Shown here piece by piece: positions 49,901 through 61,735 of a DNA stretch of 64,000 nucleotides. The stretch's first letter is position 1. Each line of letters opens with the position of its first letter. A program made the position numbers and the translations under genes. Source of the stretch: Orthonyx spaldingii (Eukaryota > Chordata > Aves > Passeriformes > Orthonychidae). Under the pieces are notes generated by a model that saw nothing but the letters and a program-made list of their open reading frames with translations, searched no databases and was not told where the DNA came from. The stretch spans positions 186,001-250,000 of the forward strand of contig VZTJ01000581.1 in the NCBI GenBank assembly GCA_013397795.1. The letters are read 5' to 3'.

Positions 49901-51280
49901 ATGTTCTGCCATGTCAATAGAGTAACGTAACATGACTGAATTAACCAGACATAGCAATTAACCAGACAATAGGCAACAAAATATAACAAATTGGAGTTTT
50001 CTGAACAAAAGGAGAAAAAAAAAAAAAAGGCTCAATACTATTGTAATTATCATACAGTTTCTTACATGACCATCAGTTAAATTTTAAAAATTTCTTCACT
50101 TTAAAAACATGTTAGATACTGGAGCCATGGGAATTTTCCGTGCTTGACCTGGACTTGCACCTGTTATCACTATGCTACATCATCCTGAAGGCACTGTCTA
50201 ATTTAACAATGTAGTTTTCAAAATCTTTTTGTACTTTATAAATACTAAACATATATGAATAAAGCATACACATGCATGTGCATGTATGCATACACACGCA
50301 AATTCACACGCACAAAAAACCAACAGGGTATGTTACGCTAAAATGTACCTCTGAGGTCAAGCTTACACTGTTCTTTACAAGTAGCACAGTTAATTCAACA
50401 GAATTTTCTAGAGAAATTTCAGTTATACTGATGATGTGTATTTTCATACATGTAACTTATTTTGCATCTGAGGAGTCATTTTATTTTACCAACAGCAGCA
50501 TAAGTTTGCCATGAGTGTTCCCTGACACACTGCAGTAATTTTCCATAGGAGGAAGTGTTCCTAATTCTAATTAGAACTTCTGTGCTTGAAGCCTTGGTTG
50601 TCTAGAACATAATACATGAAGGTGGAAATGTGGCTTACTGTGGTTTAACCAGTCTTGACTGTATAAATTATATATATATATATATATATATTACATTAAA
50701 AAAAAATACTCTGACCTCAAACCTAGATACCCCAAAATGCTTGACACTATTAGTTGATATTTATTAGCTCAGACATATCATTCTTCTACCTTTTCTTCAT
50801 CACCAGCAAAAGGCTCAGGATGCTTATTTATGCTTGGAATATGAATGCAGTATGAATTCCCATATCCCATACACTAAGCATTCTTATGAAAGGATAATTC
50901 TTCCACCTGGTTGAGTATATTGACTAAGTCAGAGAGTGACTAGTTCTGAGTCCTTGAGCCTTGTCAAAAAAAGGCATATGAAACACTTAAACATCAATCT
51001 CCTGAAACAAGTGCTAGAAAATAGGTAGTAATTTCTTATGGGTGGAAGGATGTTGAATAGTACTGAGAAAATATGTATTTGACATAGAAAGGACAAATTA
51101 GAGACCAAATGAACAGTTCCTCTGCATGTGTTCGGTGATTTCATATAAGATAATAAGTTTACAGTCTCTATCTTCATTTTCATCTTGAAGCAGCACCACA
51201 GCCACCGTATGTCCTGATCCCATACGTGGAGTACATTAACATTCAGGTTTGGAAAAATGAATCTTAATAATTTTCAAGGG
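46934..51280. other. AT-rich non-coding stretch
   Basis: Contains a 14-base A run near 50013-50026, a CATG/CACA-rich tract at 50262-50310, and a (TA)n microsatellite at 50667-50692. No transposon or coding exon recognised. Frames up to 108 codons (48969-49295) have no recognisable domain. Confidence 0.5.
50667..50692. repeat. (TA)n microsatellite
   Basis: About twelve uninterrupted TA units within AAATTATATATA...ATTACATT context. Likely length-variable. Confidence 0.9.
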
Positions 51281-52052
51281 CTGATATTGAGATTGATGTT
51301 GTTTAATGTCTTCATTGCTGAGCAATGGGATGAAGTGCAATACCATATGCAGATGGTATCAAACTGGGGGAAGCTGACAGAGATTTTATGAAGTTGAACA
51401 AAGCTGAATGCAATATCCTGCAAATGCTGGGGACATACTAGCTAGCAGGCAGCTTAACCGGAAGGGTTTGAGATGTCCCAGTGGACAAGCCAAACCTTAT
51501 TCAGGAGTGTGTCCTGGCAGACATGAAGAATATGAGCTCTATGAGAAAGAGCATAGCCAGAAGCCAGAGTCATTCTTTTTTTGGCACTAAGAATGCAGTA
51601 CTCAAAGTATTATTCCCATTTTGGTCTCCTCAGTACTCGAGAAGTATTGGCATAAAGGAATTAGTCAGTGCAGGGCCACCAATGTGTTTAGGGATCTGGA
51701 TCACTAGATATTCAAGGAAAGGGAAAGAAAGATTAAGGGAACTGATTTTGTCAGATGGAAAAGAGAAAATGAGAAGAATCTGGATTCAAAAATTCAGGAG
51801 GAAAGTGCAGAAAAGGTAGAGCCAGATTCTTCTAGGAGGTGCAACATCAAGATATTAGAGATTATGAATATGAGATGCAACAAGGTAAATTGTGAATAGA
51901 TTTTAAGAAAAAAATCACAGTATGAGTGTCAAAGACTGCAAGAAATTGCTAAGAGAGACTGAAGATATTCTATGCTTCACTGTGATCTATATTTGAAACT
52001 AAATACAGATTGGAGATTGTCCTGCTCTGAGTGGGAGGTTGATTCCTAGAAG
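51281..52052 (+). mobile_element. CR1 LINE, ORF2 C-terminal region to 3' end
   Basis: Sense-strand CR1 of about 770 bp. A block at 51346-51369 codes YADGIKLG, the counterpart of the reverse-transcriptase FADDTKLG motif with the second catalytic aspartate lost. GAAGTTGAACAAAGCTGAAT lies at 51390-51409. GTCCCAGTGGACAAGCC at 51475 and the frame coding FWSPQYSR near 51622-51645 match CR1 ORF2 (usual FWxPQYKK). The 3' end is recognisable as TGTCCTGCTCTGAGTGGGAG near 52018-52037. The middle of the 3' region (51870-52010) is decayed. The 112-codon frame at 51481-51819 is the surviving ORF2 tail and not a host gene. Confidence 0.8.
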
Positions 52053-53003
52053 TTAAATTAGCAGGCTCCATTGTAAGCTTTTGTCTTGTCTTAGAAGTTC
52101 TGTTTCAAAGAAAATCTTGATTTTTAATACAAATATTTTTTTTGGTATTGCAGGGACTTAAACCGTTGAACTCATGACAAAATTCTCTTTGTACCTTCAA
52201 TGTTTTGCACAATGAGAATTAAAGAACCAAAAAACCTTTCTATCCTTGCGTTGCTTTGTTGATCTTTGTGGATATTCTGCTGTCATTTACAACTCTCTGG
52301 CTACAATTATCCACTGAAATGAGCAGGAAACATCATGGAAGATGTTTGTTCTGGAAACACTTTTATTTTACCTTCTTCTTTGTACTTTTATGGCAGGATA
52401 AAAGAATGAAGAGAGATGCAGTCTCAGTGTCTCATTCCCATTTCGAACATTAATTTTACAGGGGTCCTTTACTTTTGTGTTACAACACCTTCATGTTTGA
52501 CAGGATCTAAACCCAGTTGCATTGAATAAACCTTCCCCATGTTCTTTCTCTAACCTCTGAATTTTGTATGTCAGTGAAAAACTGTGAAAGTGAAAAACAC
52601 ACAAGGAAATTTTACTGCCTGATGTAGATTTTATCTGATAGGAAAAAAAGCTAAGGGCTCCACTTTTCTAAGTGAATTTAAATGGTAAATATTTTTTTTA
52701 CCTTTTCTCTTAATTTATCATTAGGTTAGAAAATAGTTCAGTGCATTGAAATCAAAGAAAGTGACATCCAAAAGTAGAGTCAAACATCAATAATTTCTTG
52801 CTGGCATATTCATTTGCATTTGGAGAGTACTTCCATATAGTCTGTCTTCAAAAGACGTCCATTTTCTTATCAAAGCTTGAAATATTAATCCTAAATCCAG
52901 AATATTTAGTATTCTGAAAAGGTTACTGCATACTTTTGTGGATTTTTTCTTTGGTTGTTTTTGGTTCCTTGTTTGTCTGGTTTTGGGTTTGGGTGAGGGT
53001 CTG
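52053..53003. other. AT-rich non-coding stretch ending in a GT-rich tract
   Basis: No transposon or coding exon recognised. 52940-53003 becomes G/T-rich (TTTGGTTGTTTTTGGTTCC and GGTTTTGGGTTTGGGTGAGG) just before the CpG-dense segment. Confidence 0.55.
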
Positions 53004-53643
53004 TGTCGCAGGCCGCTTGACCGCCCGGCTGGTCAATGGCCGACAGTGTCCTCGTGTGCCCGGGAAACGGATCTCGCGTGGCACAAGCGCGTGTGCAGCG
53101 GCANNNNNNNNNNNNNNNNNNNNNNNNNNNNNNNNNNNNNNNNNNNNNNNNNNNNNNNNNNNNNNNNNNNNNNNNNNNNNNNNNNNNNNNNNNNNNNNNN
53201 NNNNNNNNNNNNNNNNNNNNNNNNNNNNNNNNNNNNNNNNNNNNNNNNNNNNNNNNNNNNNNNNNNNNNNNNNNNNNNNNNNNNNNNNNNNNNNNNNNNN
53301 NNNNNNNNNNNNNNNNNNNNNNNNNNNNNNNNNNNNNNNNNNNNNNNNNNNNNNNNNNNNNNNNNNNNNNNNNNNNNGAACCTTCCAGCTTTGTATGAAT
53401 ATTAAACCAACTATATGAATATCTAAACCATCTATGAGGAGAAAGGGGAGGGGACGGTACCTAGCTGGACAGCAGCCCACGGCGGGAGACTGCCTCAACC
53501 TGCCTACCTCTCAGGGCTCACTGTCCCAAGAGGTGTCATCTACCCAATCTGCAATCCCCACTGAAAAGGCAGGTTGAGCCGCAGCCTCGAACGCCACGGG
53601 TGACTCAGCCGGTGGCTCCACCACCGGCTGGGTGACCGCAACA
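53004..53643. other. CpG-dense, LTR-like segment containing an assembly gap
   Basis: The 100 bases left of the gap (53004-53103) carry about 13 CpGs, far above the rest of the window; 53440-53640 is also GC-rich. The outer ends TGTCGCAGG (53004) and CCGCAACA (53643) form an imperfect inverted repeat of the TG...CA type seen in LTRs, which suggests a young LTR, but I see no target-site duplication, TATA box or poly(A) signal, partly because 274 bases are missing. A 10-bp perfect stem with a 5-base loop lies at 53606-53630 (CAGCCGGTGG-CTCCA-CCACCGGCTG), flanked by two GGGTGAC copies. Alternatives are a CpG island or another GC-rich repeat. Frames that appear to run across this segment are artefacts of the Ns. 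Confidence 0.4.
53104..53377. other. Assembly gap (274 Ns)
   Basis: Run of N from 53104 to 53377 inside the GC-rich segment. Content unknown, and the true size may differ. Confidence 0.99.
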
Positions 53644-53655
53644 GGTTTGGTTTTT

Positions 53656-53781
53656 TATTGACTCATGGAATGGGTTGGGCTGAAAGGGACAATATGGATC
53701 ATCCAGTTCCAACCACCCTGCTGTGGGCAGGGACACCTTTCACTAGGCCAGGTTGCTCAAAGCCCCATCCAACCTGGCCAA
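53656..53781 (-). mobile_element. CR1 LINE 3'-terminal fragment
   Basis: Plus strand reads TTGACTCATGGAATGGGTTG, GGCTGAAAGGGACAATATGG (53678-53697), ATCATCCAGTTCCAACCACC (53698-53717), GGGCAGGGACACCTTTCACT near 53725, and CCATCCAACCTGGCC near 53764. This is the reverse-complemented CR1 3' end, well preserved over about 125 bp and then abruptly lost. It lies only 13 bases right of the CpG-dense element. Confidence 0.88.
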
Positions 53782-56700
53782 AATTTCATGCAGGATACAG
53801 GGGTGGTACAGAAACTTGCCAAGAATTTATACTTAAGAAGATGGTGAAAAACAGAGCACACCCCTGTGTTTTGAGGAAAAGAGAAGTGCATGCTCTGAAC
53901 TTAAGTAGCATATCAAGACCCAAATGAAAGCACAGTGTAATGGCCTCTGATATGCTATGGCCTGAATACTGTTGGCCATAGGCTGTTATTATGAATCACA
54001 GTCACTACAGAGATGGGCCACCTGCAAGTTCCTCTTTAATCATGGGGTTCTGGATGCTCTGTGATCTGTTTGTGTGGTTTCACAGACTATCAGCATTGCA
54101 CAAATTGACCACAGTCTGGGAATCAATCTTTTATGATCTATTTCTCCTGTTAGGATTTTCTATCTTGCTACTTGGTGAAATTGTGAATTTCTGCAACTGG
54201 AAAAAAGCAACAGGATGCTAATTACTCCTCCTGTCTAGTAATCAAAAAAGGGGGAGAATATAATTTGCTTTCATAATTCACACAACTTTTAAAAGCCTTT
54301 TCAGACTTTAAGTGGGGCTTAAGAGTAAAGTTCCTTCCTTCTGTAAAATTCTCACATTGATCATTACTTTCTGCCTACCCAAATTTCCTATTCTCTTTCA
54401 AATGTATGAGTCACTGTTGAGTTGAGTATGTATTTTATTTTGAGTGTTGGTATTCCATCAAAATGTTATCAACAGAACTTCATCCTTCACTTTCTGCCTT
54501 ATATTTTCTGTGTACTGTTGTTGTACCCTGGTGAGTAATGTGGAGTATGGTGCAGGATGGAGCATAGCTTATGCTCTATTGAACAGTGCTTGTGTTTCTC
54601 TCCAGAAATGTACATTTGTGATCGGTGAAAACAAGAACTTCTGTAACCTGAAAGCATCTAAAAATAGCTAATTGTTTTAGAGGGACAGGAACATACCATT
54701 TAAATTGGGTATACTTCAAAAAGCATAAATGTATAGAGTGCAGAATGGTATAACAGGAGTATATATGGTGGGTTAGTCACTGAACTTTCATTAAAAACTC
54801 TTCTGGTAACTCATAAGAAAGTGCTTATGACACAAATGGCTGTGTAGATACAAAGTCTACGGAGACTTTGTTACTAGGCTTTTCATCTTTATAGGTATTG
54901 GAAATTCAAGAATATGCCTTAAAAAAAAAGTGCTTAGTGCTTTGTACTTTGGTGCAATTCTTAGTAACAGAAAACAAAAAAAAATATTGCACCTGATATG
55001 ACTCAGAATATTTGTATGAAAAGGAAATGTACAAAGTGAATATGAAACAATGTTTTAATTTTAAATAAAAAGCTGATTCTGATCTTCATAGATTTTTTTT
55101 TTTCGTCTTTTCTGATGGACACATAACTGCATCAAAACCAACCAAACAAAAAAACTCTTCAAAATTCAAACAAAAAACACAACAAAGTAAAACAATATCC
55201 ATTTTAAAGCTTAAGAAGTTGTGAGCTGCATACAGAGGTTCCTTTCTGAGCCTTCATATCAGCATCTTAGTAAGCCACAAAGTCAGAGAGAATCAAAAGC
55301 CTACATATTCCTAAGGTGCTACCATCTCTATCAGTGCATCCTGCATTTCATTCTCTTGATGTGTCCTGGACACTAATGCAGTCATCTGTCATGTGTCACG
55401 CCTCCAATACCATGTTCCAAAAAGGAAATGCAGAGCTACTGACATTGGGTAGCAGCAGGAGGAACGCAACATCCCGTGGCCTCCCTTTGAGGCTCAGATT
55501 GTATAATACAAAAGACCAGTTGCCTGACCTACCAAACCATTAGTGCCTGAGAGACCATCAGCTGGGAAACTCTGACTGGTGTTCCTGCTTATCTCTTACA
55601 GGCAGTGTCAATTACTGTGAAACTCATGGGTTGCAGCAGGTCAAGTGCACATGTGAAAGGGAGCAAGAGAACATGAAAGCACATGGCACTTCGCCTCCAC
55701 AGAGGTGGAGATGTGACAGACAACCAGGCTGTACTCGTGACATGATTATGATATATTTTTGTAATAAAAAAAATTTGTAAGACTTCAGAAATTTGATACC
55801 TGAAGATTTCATTATCTCTGCTTTTGGTTTTGGCTTTTCTTTTGTTTTCTAGCTGATAATAGACAAGCAAACAGGTTTTCTTTATATATTTCTGTCTTGT
55901 AGAAATTTATGAAAAGAACAGAAGCAGATATATTACTTTTTTACTTAAGAACTTGATTAGAAAGGATGGTATCTCTGGTTTTGTCCATTCTCTTACTCTA
56001 GTGACCAAGTGTTCTTAACACACTTGAATGTTTTTGTTCACAATGATCCATACTGATTTTGTGGAGCAGTGGGTGATGTAAGATTCATTCATATCCAGTA
56101 GACATTTTTTTATCTGTTTTAAAGGAGATATGCAAGGTCTATTTTTGTCTTCAAAGCCTTGCTTTATTTTTTTTCCATAGAAGTACAAAATAAGTCATTC
56201 AAGCAGAAAATATGAATCTATCCTTTTGTGTCTGATGAAGAACCAAAGGATAATGAAGATGAGCACTAAAAGTATATATACTTTCAGGATTCTATTTATT
56301 TATTTATTGAGAAATCTGTTCTAAATAGCTTTGGAACTCATTTGTCTCTATTTTCCACCTTTTTTTCTCTCATGAAATAAGTGATATAGAGGACTGTTTA
56401 GTGCACTCTTCCTCCTTTCCACCCTACCTTGTATGTCACTGAGATTTTGTACACAAGATAGTGAAAAGACAGGTAGTCAGTCACTGGTGTTGATGGATGA
56501 CATTGATTTAAGACCTGGTTCCACCTCTTCACACATTTTAACACAGAATTTATTCACATAAGCAAAGACTTTGGTATCAGGAAGAAGGCAGCTCTGTCAG
56601 AGTCTTCACTGCCCTCAAAACATAAGTTCACTCTTTTTGAAAAGCAAAACATCACTAGTCAACTTAATGTAATTAGCAGTGGAAAAAGAGCTTCATCTAA

Positions 56701-58450
56701 ATTATTCATTGGGAAAAATCTGAAAAGATAGAGGACCAGAAAGGGTTGTCTGATACTTATGACAGTGGCATTAATGCTAGAATTCCTCTCATTTGGGAGT
56801 GTTTCTCTTTAACACTCCTTGGGAGCCACCTCTGTGACATCTCCTCATGATGTCCTACCTCTAGAAAAAAAGTATAGAAACCCAAATTGCTATAATATTC
56901 ATGGGAAGAAAAGGGTGCAATTGATCAGAGTAAAACATATATAATTAATTTTAAAAAAAAATATTTACTCTCTCTTTTAAGATGCTGACAAGTACTTGCC
57001 GTCTATTATCCTCATGCCTCACAAATATCTAGGAGTAAAATAACATGGAGGCAACGAGTTGTGATGGCATATATAAGAAAGTGCACAATTTCCTTAAACT
57101 CCATGTGTCACAGTGTGTCAAACTCAGCATTTGTCTGACATTAACTATGTGGCAAGGGAATTGAAAACAGAGAACCTGCTCTTGTGGAGACACTCCTTCC
57201 TTTCTAAGCAGTCAGTGAGTTTTAAGTATCTGGTACCATGCTGAGATTCTACATTTGTCCTATGTACTTCAGTACTCAAAATGGACAGCTTGTTCTAAAT
57301 CGAAATCTATGTAGGTAGCACCAAAGCTTATTCTTCTCTTTTCTTTCACTTTCCCCACCTTAAATTACATCAACATATATTAAAACGTTTGGATGCTTAA
57401 ATTGTTTAAAAGTGGTAGATAGATGTTACTAACAAATTGATTTATTCAGATAGTGACACAAGATGATTATTTTCCCACTAGCATAAAAGAAAAAAAAAAA
57501 AGCTGGCAATTTTAAGTGCCTGACTCACCTCCCTGAATTAGGAATCAGTCACCTCTTACAATCATTGTTGAGAAATGGACACATCTGATGGGATGAAATC
57601 ACCTTTTGAAGGTGACTGTATCTCTCTTAGCTATATAGGACAATAGTCAAAACCTAGGTGCCTTTGGTGTGTAAAGTCAGATAAAACTTTCAATTCACTG
57701 CAAACTACACAGGGAGCATAGATATTAATTTAGGCTACTTAAAATTACTTGTTAAACCCAGCACCTTTCACTACATCTTCTTCCACTGTCCCCAGATTAA
57801 ATGTGTATTGATAATAAAAAGAACGGCTTATCCAGAATAAGGGCATTCAGAACTCCCATTCAAAATATGTTTTAATTTTTTTTTCATATTTGGCTATGGA
57901 ATGGGTTTTTTTGTGGGGGTCGAATCTCCCCTAAAAGCTGTTGTAATTCATCAGTTTGTTGGTTGTTTTTTTTGTTTTGTTTTTTTTTTCATTGGCTGTT
58001 TTTCTGAGTTTCATGTTGTTTTCCTTCTTGTAGCATCGTTCCTTTCTTTTCCCTGGGCACCCTTCTCTTCCCTCTTCTGGGGTTACCATAGAAATATACA
58101 ATCACAAATTTCAGTAAAGAAACTCAGGCTGAAGTAATAAACTGAAATGTCATGAAGAACTACTTTGCATAAGTCACAAACCAAATTGTACATTTAGACA
58201 ATTATTAATTATGTGATATTTTTGCAGAATTCAGGTATATCTGTGGAGATTGTTTTTAATGTTTCATATTTAGCTTGTACTCCACTATTTGCATTAATAG
58301 CCTTGGCAATAAATACACTGATTTGAAGCATATCAGCTTGGCAAGCCCTTTATCTTCTGCCTACAGTATTCATTTAAACAGCTACAAAAATAAAACTTGG
58401 CACATTCCAAAACAAGACTGCAAACAAAGCTAAATATACTATGCATGGTG
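53782..58450. other. AT-rich non-coding stretch
   Basis: Contains a TTTA tract near 56292-56308 and a 14-base A run near 57486-57500. 55440-55720 is less AT-rich, but with no repeat or exon I can name. No gene recognised. Confidence 0.5.
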
Positions 58451-58560
58451 TATATGTATAGATATAGATGATATAGATATAGATATAGATATAGATATAT
58501 AGATATATAGATATATAGATATAGATATAGATGATATAGATATAGATATAGATATAGACA
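58451..58560. repeat. Compound (GATATA)n microsatellite
   Basis: About 110 bp of GATATA units with interspersed GATATATA and GATGATATA variants. The Tyr/Ile/Leu-rich minus-strand frames (97 and 70 codons) here are pure translations of the repeat. Likely length-polymorphic. Confidence 0.95.
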
Positions 58561-60402
58561 TATACACACAGATATAAGTGTGACAAATATTTCGTTGGTT
58601 ACATGTTGGTAATTGTGAATAGGCAAAGCAGAAGAGTTCCTCTTGTATAAGAAAACATCTAGAATCAGCTACCTGACCTTGGTCTAGATATTAGGATATA
58701 AAACTAAGTATGGAAAACAAAAAACAATCAATCAAACCCAAACAAAAACCCAAAAAATGCCAACAACCAGCAATATATTTATTTTTAAAAATCCTGTTTA
58801 CTGCTAGATGTGAGGTCATTGTGAACATAATTATATCATTCAATATCTAGATAGTTAAACTGTCAACAGCAAAGCCATTTACAAATCTGGCCTGATTCTT
58901 CATATGCTGCATCGTGAACCAACCCCAGTTTATGTAAAATGTATTTCACGCACAACAATACTACTATAACTGTTTGAAGTGGCAATTTTCACCCCTGTAG
59001 TTATTGATTGGTCGTTCAATTTGAGAGTTCATTCTTCACTTGTTATGGTGTCTCATTGGTCACCAATTGTTTTACTTTTAGATTAGCTGTTTGGAACCAC
59101 TGAAATAATGGTATTATTTATATGGCATTTCAAATAACACTGAATAAAATATCAATACTTTATTAATAACATATATATGTATATATTAATTCTAGGCAGG
59201 AAAAAAACCCCAAATTTTTCTGTCTTTTTTTTTACTGTCTGATTCAAAATTTTTAATGGAAAAAGTAATGTAATTATTTATACCAAAAACAAAATACAGT
59301 CCTAAAAAAAGCTTAACTTAAAATTAATTTTTAATGTTTTTACCATAAAGTTCTGGATCTTAAAATTTTATTAGATAAGGTTAGATACACTAGAAACAAC
59401 CTCTTGTCTTTTTTGGAGTTCAAGAAAAATATAAACTTATACTTCCTTACAATTAATTTGTAAAAACTTTTGAGTTAGTATTTTCATATTTTAATATAAA
59501 GAATCTTGGAAAGAGAAGAAAAAATGGAAGCTGTGGTTGTTCACAATTGATATTGGAAAAAAATTTAGATTAATTTTACCTTTCCAAGTTGATAAGAAAG
59601 TATATATGGAATTGGAATAAAGAATAAACTTTTCAAATTTTAAATACAAAGAAAACTGCCAATTATTTTTGCATCACTTGTTTCACTTCTTAACATTAAT
59701 TTCTTAAAATTTTGTAAAATTCAAAACAAAATGCTGTTTAGTCACAAAGATTTCTAAAAATGCCAATAAGAAGTTGAAATATAATTCTTCAAATGTTTCA
59801 AAATTTTAAAAGATTGACTTAAGAAACTGATGATCCCTAACACTGTTTCTGGAAAAAATTCAGTATGAACAAGTTGGAGTACTTCAATGAAACATCAAAA
59901 ACCAGAGATTTTTTTTATAAGTTATCCAATAATTTTGAATGCTTCACTTCAGTTTTCAGTGTGCCTCAAGACTGAGGGACTCAAAATAATATGTCAAAGT
60001 GCTTTTCAATTCCATATTGTATAGGAAGTCCTTTTTTTTTTTTTTTTTGCCATGAAAAATGTATCAGGAATGGAAAACTTGAATGGATTATGGTGGATAT
60101 TCACTATTAAATTTTAGCTCTTAATATTAGACTTTCCTCATGAAGCACCCTAAAGGTATCCTTTACTTTTAAATTGTGAAATAAAGGTCCTCATGTTTTG
60201 AAGCTGATCTAAAAAAAGTACAAAAAGCAAACCCAAAACCAAACCAACCAACCAAGAACCTACCAGAGTTAGGGAAAGAGTCCTGGCCCTTAATGAAATG
60301 GTGAGATTGTACCAGCTTGTGTCTGCTGCTCACAAAGTGTTACAGATCTCTGGTGGCTCAGATGATATATGATAACTTGTCAGAATTACATTATTTGCTC
60401 AC
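58561..60402. other. AT-rich non-coding stretch with a possible LTR remnant
   Basis: Mostly very AT-rich, with a 17-base T run at 60032-60048 and CA-rich low-complexity sequence at 58710-58770 and 60225-60255. 58895-59110 may be an LTR remnant (separate entry). Nothing else recognised. Confidence 0.5.
58895..59110 (-). mobile_element. Possible ERV LTR remnant (weak)
   Basis: The minus-strand reading has two CCAAT motifs (ATTGG on plus at 59008-59012 and 59055-59059) and then about 60 bases of promoter-distance sequence to a CpG-bearing block (CACGCACAAC on plus near 58948), a composition like avian ERV U3. No TATA box, poly(A) signal or ends were identified with confidence. Confidence 0.25.
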
Positions 60403-60640
60403 AAAATCACAGGCAGAAGAAGGGAAGGGTGTCCATGAGTTCACTGAGTCAAACCCTATCTTCCTCTGCCTCTATCACATGCAGGATCAAAGACTTCTAA
60501 CTCGTGTTTACCTAAGTTGTTTTTTACAGAGGCTTAATATATATATTCTGTAAATATCTTTCACAAATTATTCCAAAGTCTGGCTGTACTTAATGCTAAG
60601 TCTTACTTTAATGGTTAAACTAAGGGCTGTGGTAGATTTG
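60403..60640 (-). mobile_element. Ancient CR1 LINE 3' fragment
   Basis: Very diverged, but in the right order on the plus strand: AAATCACAGGCAGAAGAAGG (60403-60422, terminus and GGAAGGGACC counterpart), TGAGTTCACTGAGTCAAACC (60436-60455), TGCAGGATCAA near 60481, CTAACTCGTGTTTACCTAAG (60498-60517, counterpart of CTAACCTGTTCTT), AAATTATTCCAAAGTCTGGC (60565-60584), and TACTTTAATGGTTAAACTAA (60605-60624). This is the older CR1 type, not the young avian one. The 78-codon frame at 60317-60553 overlaps it and has no host-gene meaning. Confidence 0.6.
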
Positions 60641-61266
60641 TCTTAGCAGCCAAAATCAGACCGATGAAGCTGTTAAAGCACTGAAGTGTTTGTCTCTTCC
60701 CCTGTCCATTAATGCAGGGATGCCTGATACCACAAGTCATCACCTGCTGACTTATTACAGCGTTCAGTCCTGTATATTAAGCTAAATGAAAACTAGATGT
60801 CTGATTTTAATCTTCTGCCACAAGCCTGTCAGAGTCCTAAGTATCTTTTGCTGCATTATAAGCCTATTGCTTTTTTTTCCCCTATCTTCAGTGAGCACGG
60901 GGAGCAATTTATTTATTTTTGTTATGCCACTCCTTTTGATGTATTTATAGGCTAAGAAGGATGCAGAGTTTAAAAGAGTAGATTTGTCTGACTGCTCTCA
61001 AGGAACCATGTGTCAATACATAAGAATAAGCTGGGAAGAAGAAAATGTGACAAGCCATAGGGCCAATGAGCCCAGGAAGGCTGGTTGTGGAGTGTTCTGT
61101 CAGTGATGAAGGGGAAGTTTCATGTTTCATGGTCTCTGTGGAGTTCCCTGTAAGGCAGATGAGTCAGGTAGATGACTTTATTTTTTTTGTGAAAATCTGT
61201 GAGTTAGACAATTTTGGTATAACTGGTGGAGTTTTCCTCATACAATTACCAAGGGACGTTTTAATT
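60641..61266. other. Non-coding stretch, nothing recognised
   Basis: Includes a T/C tract near 60870-60883. No transposon or gene recognised. Confidence 0.5.
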
Positions 61267-61735
61267 GAATCATAGAATCATAGATTATGCTGAGTTGGAA
61301 GACACCCATAAGGATCATCGAGTCCAGCTCCTGGCCCTGCCCAGCACCATCTGCAAGGTTCACACCATGTGCCTGAGAGCATTGTCCAAATACTTCTTGA
61401 ACTCTGTCAAGTTTGGTAGTGATCACTTCCCTGGGGAGTCTGGTCCACTGCCCAACCACCCTCTGGCTAAAGAACCTTTTCCAACCTAAACCTCCCCTAA
61501 CTCAGCTTCATGGTGTTTACTCGAGTCCTGTCACTGGTCACAAGAGTGAAGAGATTAGTGTCTGCTCCTCTTCTTCCCCTTGTGAGGATGTTGAAGACAA
61601 CAATTAGATCTCCCCTCAGTCTCCTCTCCTCCAGGCTGAACAGACCAAGTGACCTCAGTCACTCCTCATATGGCCTCCCCTCTAGACCCTTCAACATCCT
61701 CTTTGCCCTCCTTTGAACACTCTCGAATTGTTTAA
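61267..61735 (-). mobile_element. CR1 LINE, 3' about 470 bp, well preserved
   Basis: Plus strand begins with the canonical reverse-complemented CR1 terminus GAATCATAGAATCATAGATT (61267 region), then GAGTTGGAAGACACCCATAA (61293-61312), GGATCATCGAGTCCAGCTCC (61313-61332), CACTTCCCTGGGGAGTCTGG near 61424, GAACCTTTTCCAACCTAAAC near 61471, GATCTCCCCTCAGTCTCCTC (61607-61626), and CTCCAGGCTGAACAGACCAA (61629-61648). It ends near 61735 with CACTCTCGAATTG. Orientation is minus, 3' end at left. The short frames on both strands in this interval belong to the element. It is the longest clean CR1 3' region in the window. Confidence 0.93.

Noticed and set aside
51481..51819. 112-codon plus-strand frame as a host gene
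   Set aside because: It encodes a decayed tail of CR1 ORF2 (FWSPQY motif), interrupted relative to a functional LINE protein.
52923..53498. Open frames of 120-191 codons on both strands crossing 53104-53377
   Set aside because: They run through 274 Ns, so most of their residues are unknown. They are assembly-gap artefacts.
55575..55650. Possible splice acceptor (CTTATCTCTTACAG) with a following exon
   Set aside because: The following frames are short, and there is no protein similarity or matching donor I can defend.
58333..58626. 97-codon Tyr/Leu/Ile-rich minus-strand frame resembling a membrane protein
   Set aside because: It is a translation of the GATATA microsatellite.
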